Assembly (NCBI GenBank): GCA_018268545.1
Contig: JAFDWI010000037.1
Location: forward strand, 1-15,483
DNA from: Actinomycetota bacterium
GTDB lineage: Bacteria; Actinomycetota; Acidimicrobiia; Acidimicrobiales; Iamiaceae
Direction of reading: 5' to 3'
DNA length: 15,483 nucleotides
A program made the position numbers and the translations under genes. Position 1 is the first letter of the stretch. Each line of letters starts with the position of its first letter. The notes below the pieces were generated by a model, which made no database searches, was not told where the DNA came from, and was given only the letters and a program-made list of their open reading frames with translations. Shown piece by piece: positions 6,938-14,105 of this stretch.

Positions 6938-9174
6938 TGATCGAGATCAACTCGTCGGGACTCGAGCTCCGTGTCGACGACGACGGATCGATCCGCGTCG
7001 GTTTCGACGGCGAGGACTGGCTCGGACGTGGTGTGCCGGGGCCACTCGGCGAAGGTTGTCCCACCCAGGACTGGGACATCGTCCGCGGCTACGGCACCAA
7101 CGAGGACGATCTCGGAACGTGGCGACGGGTCCGCTTGCCCGGCGGTGACGTCGCGCGGTCGATCCGGTTCTACCTCGACCGACCGCTCATCGTGCTCGAG
7201 GCGCGGTCGTCGAGCGATCGCACGGGCTGCGCCACCCGTGCGTTCGATCGACCGTCGATGGCGTGGCCGACATTCCATCCCGCCGACCGCGACCCGGCCC
7301 GGGTGCCCGACGGTCTGCGCGCGGTCGTGTTCCAGCACTGCGAGTTCGCGCTGCCGGCCGTCACCGACGCATCACTCGACGGCTTCTTCCTCCTGTCCCA
7401 TCGCCCACCGACCGGGTGGCCGTTGTGCTTGTCGGTACCCGGCGGTCCGGGGCTCGTCGTCGCGCCCCTCGACGCGTTCCACGAACAGATCATCGGTCTG
7501 AACGACGGCACCCTCCGTTGCGGGTGGCACGGCGACCTGGACGAAACGCCGGCCGAATTCCGCACCGAACTCGCGTTCATCGGTGCCGACGACATCCGGG
7601 AGGGTGTCCTCGAGTGGGGGCGGATCCTGCTGGAACGGGCGGGCACGGTGCGCCCCGGGCGGTGGCCCGATGCCCTCGGGTCACGGATCTCGTACTGGAC
7701 CGACAACGGCGCCGCGTACTGGTACTCCACCGAACCCGAACACGGCCTCACCGGGGACGTCCCCGGCTCGGTCGTGGCCGCCGTGGACGACCTGCGCGAC
7801 CGGGGTGTCGCGGTGGGCAGCGTCCAGCTCGACTCGTGGTTCTACCCCCACACCGAACTGCGCCCGTTCGACACCGACGAATGGGTCGTGCCTCCCAGCC
7901 CGATGGTCGCCTGGGAGGCCCGCGACGACATCCTCCCCGACGGCATCGCTGCCCTCCGCCATGACCTGGGCGACCCGCCACTCGCCGCACACATCCGACA
8001 CCTGTCGGCCACGGCACCGATCACCGACGACGTACCCGTGTTCGTCGACGACGACACCGGCGTCGCCGTCCCCTCCACCCCGGAGGGCTACGAGCGCTGG
8101 CTCGACCAGTGCGTCACGTGGGGCGTGGAGACGTTCGAGCACGACTGGCTGGTCGAGGTGTTCCACGCCGTGCGGGACCTGCGCAGCCGACCCGGTCGAG
8201 CACGCGCCTGGCACGAGGGGATCGACACCGCCGCCAGGACGCGTGGCATCACCCTGCAGTGGTGCATGGGCACGCCGGCCGACTTCGCCCAGACGACGAC
8301 CCTCAGCCAGGTCACCTCCGTGCGCACCTGCGGCGACCACGGCTACATCGCCACGCCGGGGCAGCTCTGGGCGTGGTTCTGCACGACCAACGTGCTGGCT
8401 CGCTCACTCGGACTGATGCCCTACAAGGACGTGTTCCGCACCGATCCCTCGGTCGCCGGCGACACCGCTGCACCCGAGGCGTTGCTGTCCGCGATGTCGA
8501 CCGGTCCGGTCGGACTCGGCGACCGGGTGGGGCGCCACGACACCAACCTGGCGATGCGCACCTGTCGAGCGGATGGCGTGCTGATCAAACCCGACGTGCC
8601 GATCACCTCGACGCACGCCTCGATCATCGCGAACCCCGCATTCAACCCGGCGTTACTGGTTGCCGGAACGCACAGCGCCCACCGGGCCGGGCGGTGGGGC
8701 TACGTCTGCGTGTTCCATGCGACCCCGACCGACGACCCGATCACGGGCACCGTCGCATTGACGGATCTCGGCGACGACCTGGACGACCGTCGCGGAGACG
8801 TGCTCCGCTGGGACTGGCGGAACGGCACCGCCGCACGCGTCGCTCGAGACGCCGAGTGGCCCGTCACCCTCGAGCGTGAGGACTGGGCGGCGTACGTGAT
8901 CGCGCCCATCCTGCCCGGTGACATCGCCGTGATCGGCGACGTGTCCAAGTTCGTGGCCGCCGGCGATGCCCGCATCGAGATCGGTGCCGCCGACGCTTCG
9001 ATCGAGGTGACCGTGAAGGGAGCCGGCGAGACCGTGCGGGTCACCGGTTGGGCGGCTCGGCCACCGCGCTGCGACGATGCGGCGGTTGCGTTCGACGCTG
9101 CGTCGGGCCGTTGGGACATCGACGTGACGATCGGCGATCGAGGCTGGGAAAAGGTCCGGATCGTGCCCGGCTGA
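6934..9174 (+). CDS. Putative GH36-like (clan GH-D) glycoside hydrolase
   Basis: This 746-aa protein shows the plan of GH36 and raffinose-synthase-like enzymes: an N-terminal beta domain to about 240, a TIM barrel from about 248 (SRISYWTDNG), then a C-terminal beta domain. Candidate motifs in family order are VQLDSW (D300), VETFEHDWL with D404 as likely nucleophile, SVRTCGDHGY with D468 as likely acid/base, LGLMPYKDVF, and STGPVGLGD (D530) followed by DGVLIKPD. There is no signal peptide, so it should act on an imported oligosaccharide or glycoside. It starts at GTG 6934 inside the larA-like stop, with ATG 6937 as an alternative. Its linkage to the uronate locus suggests a uronic-acid-containing substrate. 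Alpha-galactosidase activity cannot be assumed, because the motifs are degenerate compared with known enzymes. Confidence 0.65.
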   Translation: MMIEINSSGLELRVDDDGSIRVGFDGEDWLGRGVPGPLGEGCPTQDWDIVRGYGTNEDDLGTWRRVRLPGGDVARSIRFYLDRPLIVLEARSSSDRTGCATRAFDRPSMAWPTFHPADRDPARVPDGLRAVVFQHCEFALPAVTDASLDGFFLLSHRPPTGWPLCLSVPGGPGLVVAPLDAFHEQIIGLNDGTLRCGWHGDLDETPAEFRTELAFIGADDIREGVLEWGRILLERAGTVRPGRWPDALGSRISYWTDNGAAYWYSTEPEHGLTGDVPGSVVAAVDDLRDRGVAVGSVQLDSWFYPHTELRPFDTDEWVVPPSPMVAWEARDDILPDGIAALRHDLGDPPLAAHIRHLSATAPITDDVPVFVDDDTGVAVPSTPEGYERWLDQCVTWGVETFEHDWLVEVFHAVRDLRSRPGRARAWHEGIDTAARTRGITLQWCMGTPADFAQTTTLSQVTSVRTCGDHGYIATPGQLWAWFCTTNVLARSLGLMPYKDVFRTDPSVAGDTAAPEALLSAMSTGPVGLGDRVGRHDTNLAMRTCRADGVLIKPDVPITSTHASIIANPAFNPALLVAGTHSAHRAGRWGYVCVFHATPTDDPITGTVALTDLGDDLDDRRGDVLRWDWRNGTAARVARDAEWPVTLEREDWAAYVIAPILPGDIAVIGDVSKFVAAGDARIEIGAADASIEVTVKGAGETVRVTGWAARPPRCDDAAVAFDAASGRWDIDVTIGDRGWEKVRIVPG

Positions 9175-9352
9175 AGCGGTCGGTCGGGGACGAACCGTCG
9201 GATCGGCCGCGGTACCCGGTAGGATCGGGGGTCCAGGAATCCGGCGTCGTCGCCGCCGCGACGGCCGGCCGATTCGTGTTCGCCACGTGTCGTATCCGTG
9301 CGCCGCGGCATCGCGCCGGTGCGTCCGCGGCCCGCCACTCAGGAGGTCGATC
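9175..9352 (+). promoter_or_regulatory. Intergenic region with weak hairpin and possible -10 box
   Basis: Just after the glycosidase stop, GCGGTCG (9176-9182) can pair with CGGCCGC (9204-9210) with one G-U pair, a weak candidate terminator. TAGGAT at 9220-9225 resembles an actinobacterial -10 box, which would give a leader of about 120 nt for the SHOCT-like gene. No good -35 box is seen. Confidence 0.25.
9341..9346 (+). promoter_or_regulatory. Ribosome binding site of the SHOCT-like gene
   Basis: A perfect AGGAGG with a 6-nt spacer to ATG 9353 sets this start over the in-frame ORF beginning at 9287. Confidence 0.8.
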
Positions 9353-9619
9353 ATGGGCAACTCGCGCAGCACGTTCGCCAAGAACGAACGGGATCGCAAC
9401 AAGAAGGCTCGCAAGGCCGCCAAGATCGAGAAGCGCCTCACCAAGCCCGAGGACGACGATGACCTCGACGTGTCGGCGGCACCGGTGAGCGGCGAGACCC
9501 AGGAAGCGATCATCGAGCGTCTCCGGATCCTCCACGAGGACTTCGAGAACGAGAAGATCAACGACGAGGACTTCGAAGAGGCCAAGGCCGAGTTGTTGGC
9601 GAAGCTCGCCGGCGTCTGA
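9353..9619 (+). CDS. SHOCT-like small protein with basic N-terminus
   Basis: This 88-aa protein is strongly bipartite. Residues 1-31 are highly basic (repeated KK, RK and KR), as in nucleic-acid-binding tails. Residues 32-50 form an acidic linker including DDDD. Residues 52-86 (from IIERLRILHEDF) resemble a SHOCT-type short helical hairpin, with the typical spacing of Leu, an Ile-Asn-Asp turn, EDFEEAKAELL and a short tail. SHOCT motifs are short C-terminal oligomerisation-type modules with no enzyme activity. There is no signal peptide or membrane segment. It has its own strong ribosome binding site and no coupled neighbour, and is convergent with the ipdB-like gene. I infer a small nucleic-acid- or ribosome-associated protein; the function is unknown. 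Confidence 0.75.
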   Translation: MGNSRSTFAKNERDRNKKARKAAKIEKRLTKPEDDDDLDVSAAPVSGETQEAIIERLRILHEDFENEKINDEDFEEAKAELLAKLAGV

Positions 9620-9643
9620 TCCCTGGAAGAAGGCGCGGCTCAC

Positions 9644-9664
9644 GATCCGAGGGAAGCCTCGATC
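9644..9664. terminator. Hairpin between convergent genes
   Basis: GATC-c-GAGG (9644-9652) pairs with CCTCGATC (9657-9664) around a GAAG loop, with one bulged C. It lies between two convergent genes and could end transcripts from either side. It has no T-run, so support is weak. Confidence 0.3.
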
Positions 9665-9667
9665 GGG

Positions 9668-10438
9668 TCAGGGTTCGGGGACCTCGCGGAGACGACGTCC
9701 TTCGGGGTCGATGACCTCGTCGAGCAACCGGATCTCGTCGTCGCTCGGCAGGCGGGTCACGGGCACCGAGTCGGGTATCACCAGGTCGAACCCGGTGGCT
9801 TCGACGACCTCGCCCACGGTGACCTCCGGATGTACCGAGGCCAGACGCATCCGGCGGTCCTCGGTGGCAAAGTCGATGACGCACAGGTTGGTGACGACGC
9901 GGCGGATCTCGTGGAAGCGTGACGATGTCGGCCCGAGCGCGGCCGCCCGGTCGTAGCCCACCCCGCACACCACATCGACGGACTCGACGAAGGTCTTCGC
10001 GTTGTGGTTCGGGATCCAGTAGCTGGTCGTGTGGTTGATCGTGTTGCCCGGCCCGCCTCGGAAACCGAGGAGTTGCACCTTTGGCTGCTCGGGTGTGCCC
10101 CCGATGGCCGAGAAGTTCATGTTGCCGTACGGGTCGATCTGCACCGGGGTCATCACCACGTGGCGGCGTCCGCCCCAGACGATGTCGAACATGCGCCGGT
10201 ACGGGTTCCAGGTTTCGAGCACCTTGTCGTCGCCCCAGCCGTACGCGACGTCGTCCGCGATCAGCGCCGCTTCGGAATCGGTCATCATCAGGTCCGGTTC
10301 GAAGGTCGCACGGGCAAGGCGACCACCGACCATGGGAGTGGTGCCGATCGGATTCGCGAGGATCTCACCGTCACCTCGGAAGATTTCCGCGAGTGCGACC
10401 GCACACACGTCTGCCCGGCGAATCGTCGGAATCGTCAT
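9668..10438 (-). CDS. ipdB: Steroid ring C hydrolase beta subunit, IpdB-like
   Basis: This 256-aa protein closely resembles, from memory, mycobacterial IpdB (about 250 aa). Shared patterns include RADVCAVALAE near 8-18, GGRLARATFEPD near 38-49, GRRHVVM near 90-96, PGNTINH near 130-136 and a C-terminal LPSDDEIRLLDEVIDPEG. IpdB pairs with IpdA in a CoA-transferase-fold complex that hydrolyses ring C of COCHEA-CoA late in steroid breakdown. The ATG at 10438 overlaps the ipdA stop (ATGA at 10435-10438) and has GGGAGGGG just upstream (10444-10451 on the other strand). It is the last gene of the echA20-ipdA-ipdB run. A generic CoA-transferase beta subunit is the alternative, but gene order argues strongly for IpdB. 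Confidence 0.88.
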   Translation of the reverse strand: MTIPTIRRADVCAVALAEIFRGDGEILANPIGTTPMVGGRLARATFEPDLMMTDSEAALIADDVAYGWGDDKVLETWNPYRRMFDIVWGGRRHVVMTPVQIDPYGNMNFSAIGGTPEQPKVQLLGFRGGPGNTINHTTSYWIPNHNAKTFVESVDVVCGVGYDRAAALGPTSSRFHEIRRVVTNLCVIDFATEDRRMRLASVHPEVTVGEVVEATGFDLVIPDSVPVTRLPSDDEIRLLDEVIDPEGRRLREVPEP

Positions 10439-11334
10439 GACCGCCCCTCCCGGGTCGCACGAAGCTTGCTCTGATACGCGGTTTCGTCGGGCAAGGTGAG
10501 CCACTCCTGACGGTACGAGTCCCACGCTTCCGCCGACTTCGCGGTGGCGGCATAGGCCGCGATCGCCGCCTCGTCGGTCCCGTAGTCCGGATCACACGAC
10601 GTCGGGTGCGCACCGTTGGGGGCCTCGACGACCCCGTCCACCATCATCCGGTTGATGCGAAGCCGGTGGTCGCACCCGGCAGACGCCCGGAGTTCCGCGG
10701 TTGGCACGATGCGCTCGACCGACACGAACCGCCCCCCGGTGGGTGCGGCTTCGAGCATCAGGTCGTCGAAGTACTGGTCGGGACCGGTGAACGCCGCGTT
10801 CCCGCGCGCATCGCCGACGTTGTAGTGCACGAGCGCCGCATCGAGTTCGAGCGCAGGGACGGCGATGAGCTCCTCGGCGGGGAGGCCACCGGGTCCGGGG
10901 AACGGTGAGGTCACGGTCGCGAGGCGCGGGTTGTGCGCGCCGACGTCGCTCCCCAGTCCGACCCTCGTGGGCAGGAACGGAACCCGCCACGCAGCAGCCT
11001 GGAGCGCCAGCAGGAATTGACCCTCGTCGTACTCCTCGGCGGCGACCGCACCCGATTGTCGAGCGGCACGAAAGTGCGGCTCGAGCGGGATCGTGTCGAG
11101 CGACACGAATGCGAAGACCACCTTGGTGACCTTGCCGGCCGCGCACAACATGCCGACGTCGGGGCCGCCGAAGGATGCGACGGTGAGGTCGGTCAGATCC
11201 GAGCGCAGGATCGCCCGGACGATCGACATCGGCTTGCGGCGCGCTCCCCAACCGCCGATGCCGATGGTCATGCCCGATTCGAGTCGGGCGACGACGTCGT
11301 CCGCGGTGCAACGTTTGTCGGCCATCGCCGTCAC
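10435..11334 (-). CDS. ipdA: Steroid ring C hydrolase alpha subunit, IpdA-like
   Basis: This 299-aa protein closely resembles, from memory, mycobacterial IpdA (about 292 aa). Matching segments include DKRCTADD near 6-13, SGMTIGIGGWGARRKPM near 20-36, SDLTDLTV near 45-52, FGGPDVGMLCAAGKV near 55-69 and VNRMM-like INRMMVDGVVEAPNGAHPT. The D103-E104-G105 triplet may hold the glutamate described as important in IpdA, which I recall as Glu105 in Rhodococcus. With IpdB it opens ring C of COCHEA-CoA. GTG 11334 overlaps the echA20 stop (GTGA) and has GAGGG six bases upstream. ATG 11325 (MADKRC) aligns better with the mycobacterial start and remains possible. Confidence 0.88.
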   Translation of the reverse strand: MTAMADKRCTADDVVARLESGMTIGIGGWGARRKPMSIVRAILRSDLTDLTVASFGGPDVGMLCAAGKVTKVVFAFVSLDTIPLEPHFRAARQSGAVAAEEYDEGQFLLALQAAAWRVPFLPTRVGLGSDVGAHNPRLATVTSPFPGPGGLPAEELIAVPALELDAALVHYNVGDARGNAAFTGPDQYFDDLMLEAAPTGGRFVSVERIVPTAELRASAGCDHRLRINRMMVDGVVEAPNGAHPTSCDPDYGTDEAAIAAYAATAKSAEAWDSYRQEWLTLPDETAYQSKLRATREGRS

Positions 11335-12104
11335 GCCCCACCCTCGGAGAAGTCGGCGTTTTCACCGGTCGCCACGAAGGCTTCCCGGGCTTCGTCACCA
11401 ACGCCGATCAGGTTCATCTCGAAGGTGAATCCCTGCTCGAAGCGGTAGCTGCGCTTCACGTCCCACAGGTCGATGCCGTTCAAGGACTCCTTGGCGGCCC
11501 GGATCACCTTGGGGCTTTTCTCAGCGATCTTCGCGGCCACCTCGAGAGCGGCGTCGCGCAGTTCTTCGGGCTGGACGACCCTGAGCACCGACCCGTACTC
11601 GGCGAGCTCGTGCGCGGTGATCGTCGCGGCGGTGTACACCATCGCCCGGGCCTTGTGCTGGGGAACCAACCTGCCAAGGTGCGTGGCGGCACCGAGTGCC
11701 CCCCGGTCGACCTCGGGCAATCCGAACGTCGCGTCGGATGCGGCGATGATGATGTCGGCATTCCCGACGAGTCCGATTCCACCACCGAGGCAGAATCCGT
11801 TGACCGCGGCGATCACCGGGACCGGACAGTCGTACACGGCCGCGAACGCGGCGAAACACCCGCGGTTCGCACCGACGAGCGCCTCGAACCCTTCGGTGGC
11901 CTGCATCTCCTTGATGTCCACGCCCGCGTTGAAGCCGCGGCCCTCGGCACGGAGCACGACGACCCGGGTCGACGCGTCGGCACCGGCGGCCGTGATCAGC
12001 TCTGCAAGCTCGAACCATCCGGCCACCGTCAATGCGTTGACCGGCGGGTTGTTCATCACGATCTCAGCGATGCCGTGATCGTCGGTTGTGACGGTGATTC
12101 CCAT
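11331..12104 (-). CDS. echA20: Steroid ring D hydrolase, EchA20-like crotonase
   Basis: This 257-aa crotonase-fold protein closely matches, from memory, EchA20, which hydrolyses ring D of HIEC-CoA to give COCHEA-CoA, the substrate of IpdAB. Diagnostic stretches are EGRGFNAGVDIKEMQ (54-68), ANRGCFAAF (79-87), NGFCLGGGIGLVGN (102-115), GLPEVDRGALGAATHL (128-143) and the tail EQGFTFEMNL. Oxyanion-hole residues lie in FNAGVD and CLGGG. The usual first hydratase Glu is replaced in GGGIGL, as expected for a hydrolase, whereas E131 is kept. The start has GAGG five bases upstream. It leads the three-gene run and a palindrome lies just upstream. A generic enoyl-CoA hydratase is unlikely given the gene order. 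Confidence 0.88.
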   Translation of the reverse strand: MGITVTTDDHGIAEIVMNNPPVNALTVAGWFELAELITAAGADASTRVVVLRAEGRGFNAGVDIKEMQATEGFEALVGANRGCFAAFAAVYDCPVPVIAAVNGFCLGGGIGLVGNADIIIAASDATFGLPEVDRGALGAATHLGRLVPQHKARAMVYTAATITAHELAEYGSVLRVVQPEELRDAALEVAAKIAEKSPKVIRAAKESLNGIDLWDVKRSYRFEQGFTFEMNLIGVGDEAREAFVATGENADFSEGGA

Positions 12105-12125
12105 TCAGGCCTCGGTTCGTTCCAC

Positions 12126-12147
12126 GGTTCTGACGGTGTGTCAGACC
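12126..12147. promoter_or_regulatory. Palindrome upstream of echA20, candidate operator
   Basis: TCTGAC (12129-12134) and GTCAGA (12140-12145) form a perfect inverted repeat with a 5-nt centre, extended by GG and CC with one bulge. Its centre is 33 bp before the echA20 start. It looks like a TetR-type operator but does not match the KstR or KstR2 consensus as I remember them. It overlaps a second repeat, GACCGT (12144-12149) with ACGGTC (12163-12168), that may be a hairpin ending the SDR transcript. Confidence 0.4.
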
Positions 12148-12171
12148 GTAGCCGGTCGACCAACGGTCGCT

Positions 12172-12945
12172 TCAGCGGACCTCGTTGAACGCGAGTCGTT
12201 CGCCTCCACCGTTCACCACGAGGTTCGCACCGGTGACGAACGCAGCGAGCGGCGACGCGAGGTAGACGACGGCGTCACCGATCTCGGTCGGCTCGGCGAC
12301 GCGCCCCATCGGTACGGTCGCCGACACCGCGGCAGCTCCACCGGGTCCGCCGTAGTAGTCCTCGAACATCTCGGTCCGGACCATGCCGGCCGACACGCAG
12401 TTCACCCGGACCGTCGGCGCCCACTCCATCGCCAACGATGTCGTCAGGTTCGTGAGGCCGGCTTTGGCTGCGCCGTACGCGGCACTGCCGGGAGAGGGCC
12501 GGAGGCCCGACATCGAGGTGATGTTGACGATCGTGCCGCCGTCGGGTTGATCCGCCATCCGGTGGTAGGCGGCGGTTGCAACGTGCAGTGCCGACATGAG
12601 GTTCAGTTGCACGACCTTGTTCGAGAAGGTCGCCGACGCGTCCGCGGCGGGCACGACCGGCGTACCACCCGCGTTGTTCACGACGATGTCGATGGACCCG
12701 AGGTCGGCGACGATCCCGTCGATGAGTTCCACGACGGCTTCGGGGTCGCGTACGTCCGCGACGCGGAACGCCTCGGCCGACCGGATGCCATCGGTCGAGG
12801 TCGGGAGCGAGTCGGGCGCACTGCGCCCGCAGATCACGACCGTCGACCCGGCATCGAGGAGCCGTTGTGCGATGCCGCGTCCCACACCGCGGGCACCTCC
12901 GGTGACGAGTGCGACCCGCCCGGACAGATCGATCGTGAGCGCCAT
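12172..12945 (-). CDS. Short-chain dehydrogenase/reductase of the steroid cluster
   Basis: This 257-aa classical SDR has the cofactor motif TGGARGVG (15-22), NNAG (90-93) and the active-site set S144, Y157 and K161 in the segment ending AAYGAAKAG. It should oxidise or reduce an alcohol/ketone with NAD(P)(H). Its position before echA20-ipdAB copies the place of the SDR genes next to echA20 in Mycobacterium tuberculosis (Rv3548c/Rv3549c), and the AAYGAAKAGLTNLTTSLAME region resembles the Rv3549c type as I recall it. Assignment to IpdF or Rv3549c cannot be settled by eye, so no symbol is given. The ATG at 12945 starts the usual SDR N-terminus; the frame upstream to 13008 adds non-conserved residues. 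A gap of 67 bp separates it from echA20. Confidence 0.8.
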   Translation of the reverse strand: MALTIDLSGRVALVTGGARGVGRGIAQRLLDAGSTVVICGRSAPDSLPTSTDGIRSAEAFRVADVRDPEAVVELIDGIVADLGSIDIVVNNAGGTPVVPAADASATFSNKVVQLNLMSALHVATAAYHRMADQPDGGTIVNITSMSGLRPSPGSAAYGAAKAGLTNLTTSLAMEWAPTVRVNCVSAGMVRTEMFEDYYGGPGGAAAVSATVPMGRVAEPTEIGDAVVYLASPLAAFVTGANLVVNGGGERLAFNEVR

Positions 12946-12995
12946 GGGATCCAAGGCTGACACGACACGCCGTCGCGACACAATCGACCACGGAC

Positions 12996-13029
12996 ACCCC
13001 GGCGGCATGCAGCCTCATGCCGCCGGGGT
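12996..13029 (-). terminator. Perfect 14-bp hairpin after the patatin gene
   Basis: ACCCCGGCGGCATG (12996-13009) and CATGCCGCCGGGGT (13016-13029) are perfect complements around a 6-nt loop. It begins 5 bp past the patatin stop in the minus-strand direction. No T-run follows, but its length and GC content make it the best terminator candidate in the window. It would separate patatin from the SDR transcript. Confidence 0.65.
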
Positions 13030-13033
13030 CGGG

Positions 13034-13960
13034 TCACGCGGTCGCCGGTGCCGAGTCGTCGTGACGGGCGACATGGACCCGACCGGCCCGAGTGACACCG
13101 CCGCCCGGGTCGTGTGAGTGAAGCCCGAGCACGGACGCCCCGGGGCGACGACGCCCCGATCGCCGCTTGCCGAGCCAACTCGACGTCGTCTCGTGCGCCC
13201 GTTCGATGAGTTCCTCGGTGTGGCCGAAGTCGACCGGAAGGACCGCGAGCGGACACAGCGGCGGGACGACATGGAGGTCACATTCGTCGCGGAATCGTTC
13301 GACATCGACGTCGAGACGCGTGTGGATCATCAACGTCAGTGCCTGCATGACCACGCCGAGCGCACCCCCGGGCTTCGCATCGGGCGCACACGCGTAGCCG
13401 GTCGGAAGGACCCAGATCTCGTCCGCACCCTCGGCGACCGCGACCGACACCGGCGCGTTGTTCACGACACCGCCGTCGACGAGATACCTCCCACCGATCT
13501 CGACGGGCGGGAAGATTCCGGGGATGGCACAGGAGGCCACGATCGCATCGAGCGCATCACCATGGGAGAGCACGACCTCCTGGCCGGTGGCGAGATCCGC
13601 AGCGATGAGTCGAACGGGGATCTCGGTGTCCTCGAGCCGGGCGACGTCGAGGTTGCGGGCGAGCATCGCCCGGAGTGCGTCGGAGGTGATGAAGCTGTCG
13701 TGCAGCCCGACGAACCCGAGAAACCCGTTCACGAGTTGGATCGGGAAGACATCGTTGCGTTGCACGCCTTTCCAGATCTCGACGAGCCGCCGGGCTCCCT
13801 CGAGGTTCGGGTGTGCAGCGAACCAGGCCGCGTTGATGGAACCGACCGATGCGCCCACGACGAGATCGGGCCGGATGTCGGCCTCGACCAGTGCGAGCAG
13901 CATCCCGGCCTCGACGGATCCGAGGCTTCCTCCCCCGGAGAAAACGAACGCTGTGGTCAT
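13034..13960 (-). CDS. Patatin-like phospholipase
   Basis: This 308-aa protein has all patatin hallmarks: the oxyanion loop GGGSLG (9-14), the nucleophile elbow GASVG with S38, and the dyad aspartate D162 in DGG (162-164), followed by VVNNAPV. Patatins use a Ser-Asp dyad to hydrolyse acyl esters of lipids. There is no signal peptide. The last 50 residues are Arg-, Gly- and His-rich and look disordered, so they may lie outside the fold. The frame continues upstream to 14422, but ATG 13960 is set by AGGAGG at 13967-13972 with a 6-nt spacer. It is upstream of the SDR but separated by a strong hairpin. A role in supplying steroid or lipid substrates is only suggested by location. Confidence 0.88.
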   Translation of the reverse strand: MTTAFVFSGGGSLGSVEAGMLLALVEADIRPDLVVGASVGSINAAWFAAHPNLEGARRLVEIWKGVQRNDVFPIQLVNGFLGFVGLHDSFITSDALRAMLARNLDVARLEDTEIPVRLIAADLATGQEVVLSHGDALDAIVASCAIPGIFPPVEIGGRYLVDGGVVNNAPVSVAVAEGADEIWVLPTGYACAPDAKPGGALGVVMQALTLMIHTRLDVDVERFRDECDLHVVPPLCPLAVLPVDFGHTEELIERAHETTSSWLGKRRSGRRRPGASVLGLHSHDPGGGVTRAGRVHVARHDDSAPATA

Positions 13961-13980
13961 CGTCGACCTCCTGTGGTCAT
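13957..13980 (-). promoter_or_regulatory. Duplicated start and micro-ORF before patatin
   Basis: The string ATGACCACAG occurs at both 13980 and 13960 reading down the minus strand. The upstream copy opens a 7-codon ORF ending TGA, which overlaps the real ATG (ATGA). The patatin ribosome binding site AGGAGG (13967-13972) lies inside this micro-ORF. It may be a chance duplication or a re-initiation site. Confidence 0.3.
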
Positions 13981-14091
13981 CTGACGGGTACAACGTCCCG
14001 GTCGGCACGCCCATTCCATCGTTGAGCGAGCGGCATTGCCCCGCACGGTGCACCGCGTCCGAAATCCGACACCGGCGCCGATTCGACGACC

Positions 14092-14097
14092 TAGTGT
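14092..14097 (+). promoter_or_regulatory. Probable -10 box, leaderless start
   Basis: TAGTGT fits the actinobacterial TANNNT -10 pattern and ends 8 nt before the ATG at 14106. No Shine-Dalgarno is seen, so the transcript probably begins at or near the ATG. The -35 region is not convincing. Confidence 0.45.
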
Positions 14098-14105
14098 CGA
14101 CGCCC

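Noticed and set aside
12088..12960. Plus-strand ORF of 290 aa opposite the SDR
   Set aside because: It covers the SDR in antisense and would run through the echA20 operator region; no family features are seen.
13118..13984. Plus-strand ORF of 288 aa opposite the patatin gene
   Set aside because: It mirrors the patatin codons and has low-complexity charged composition.
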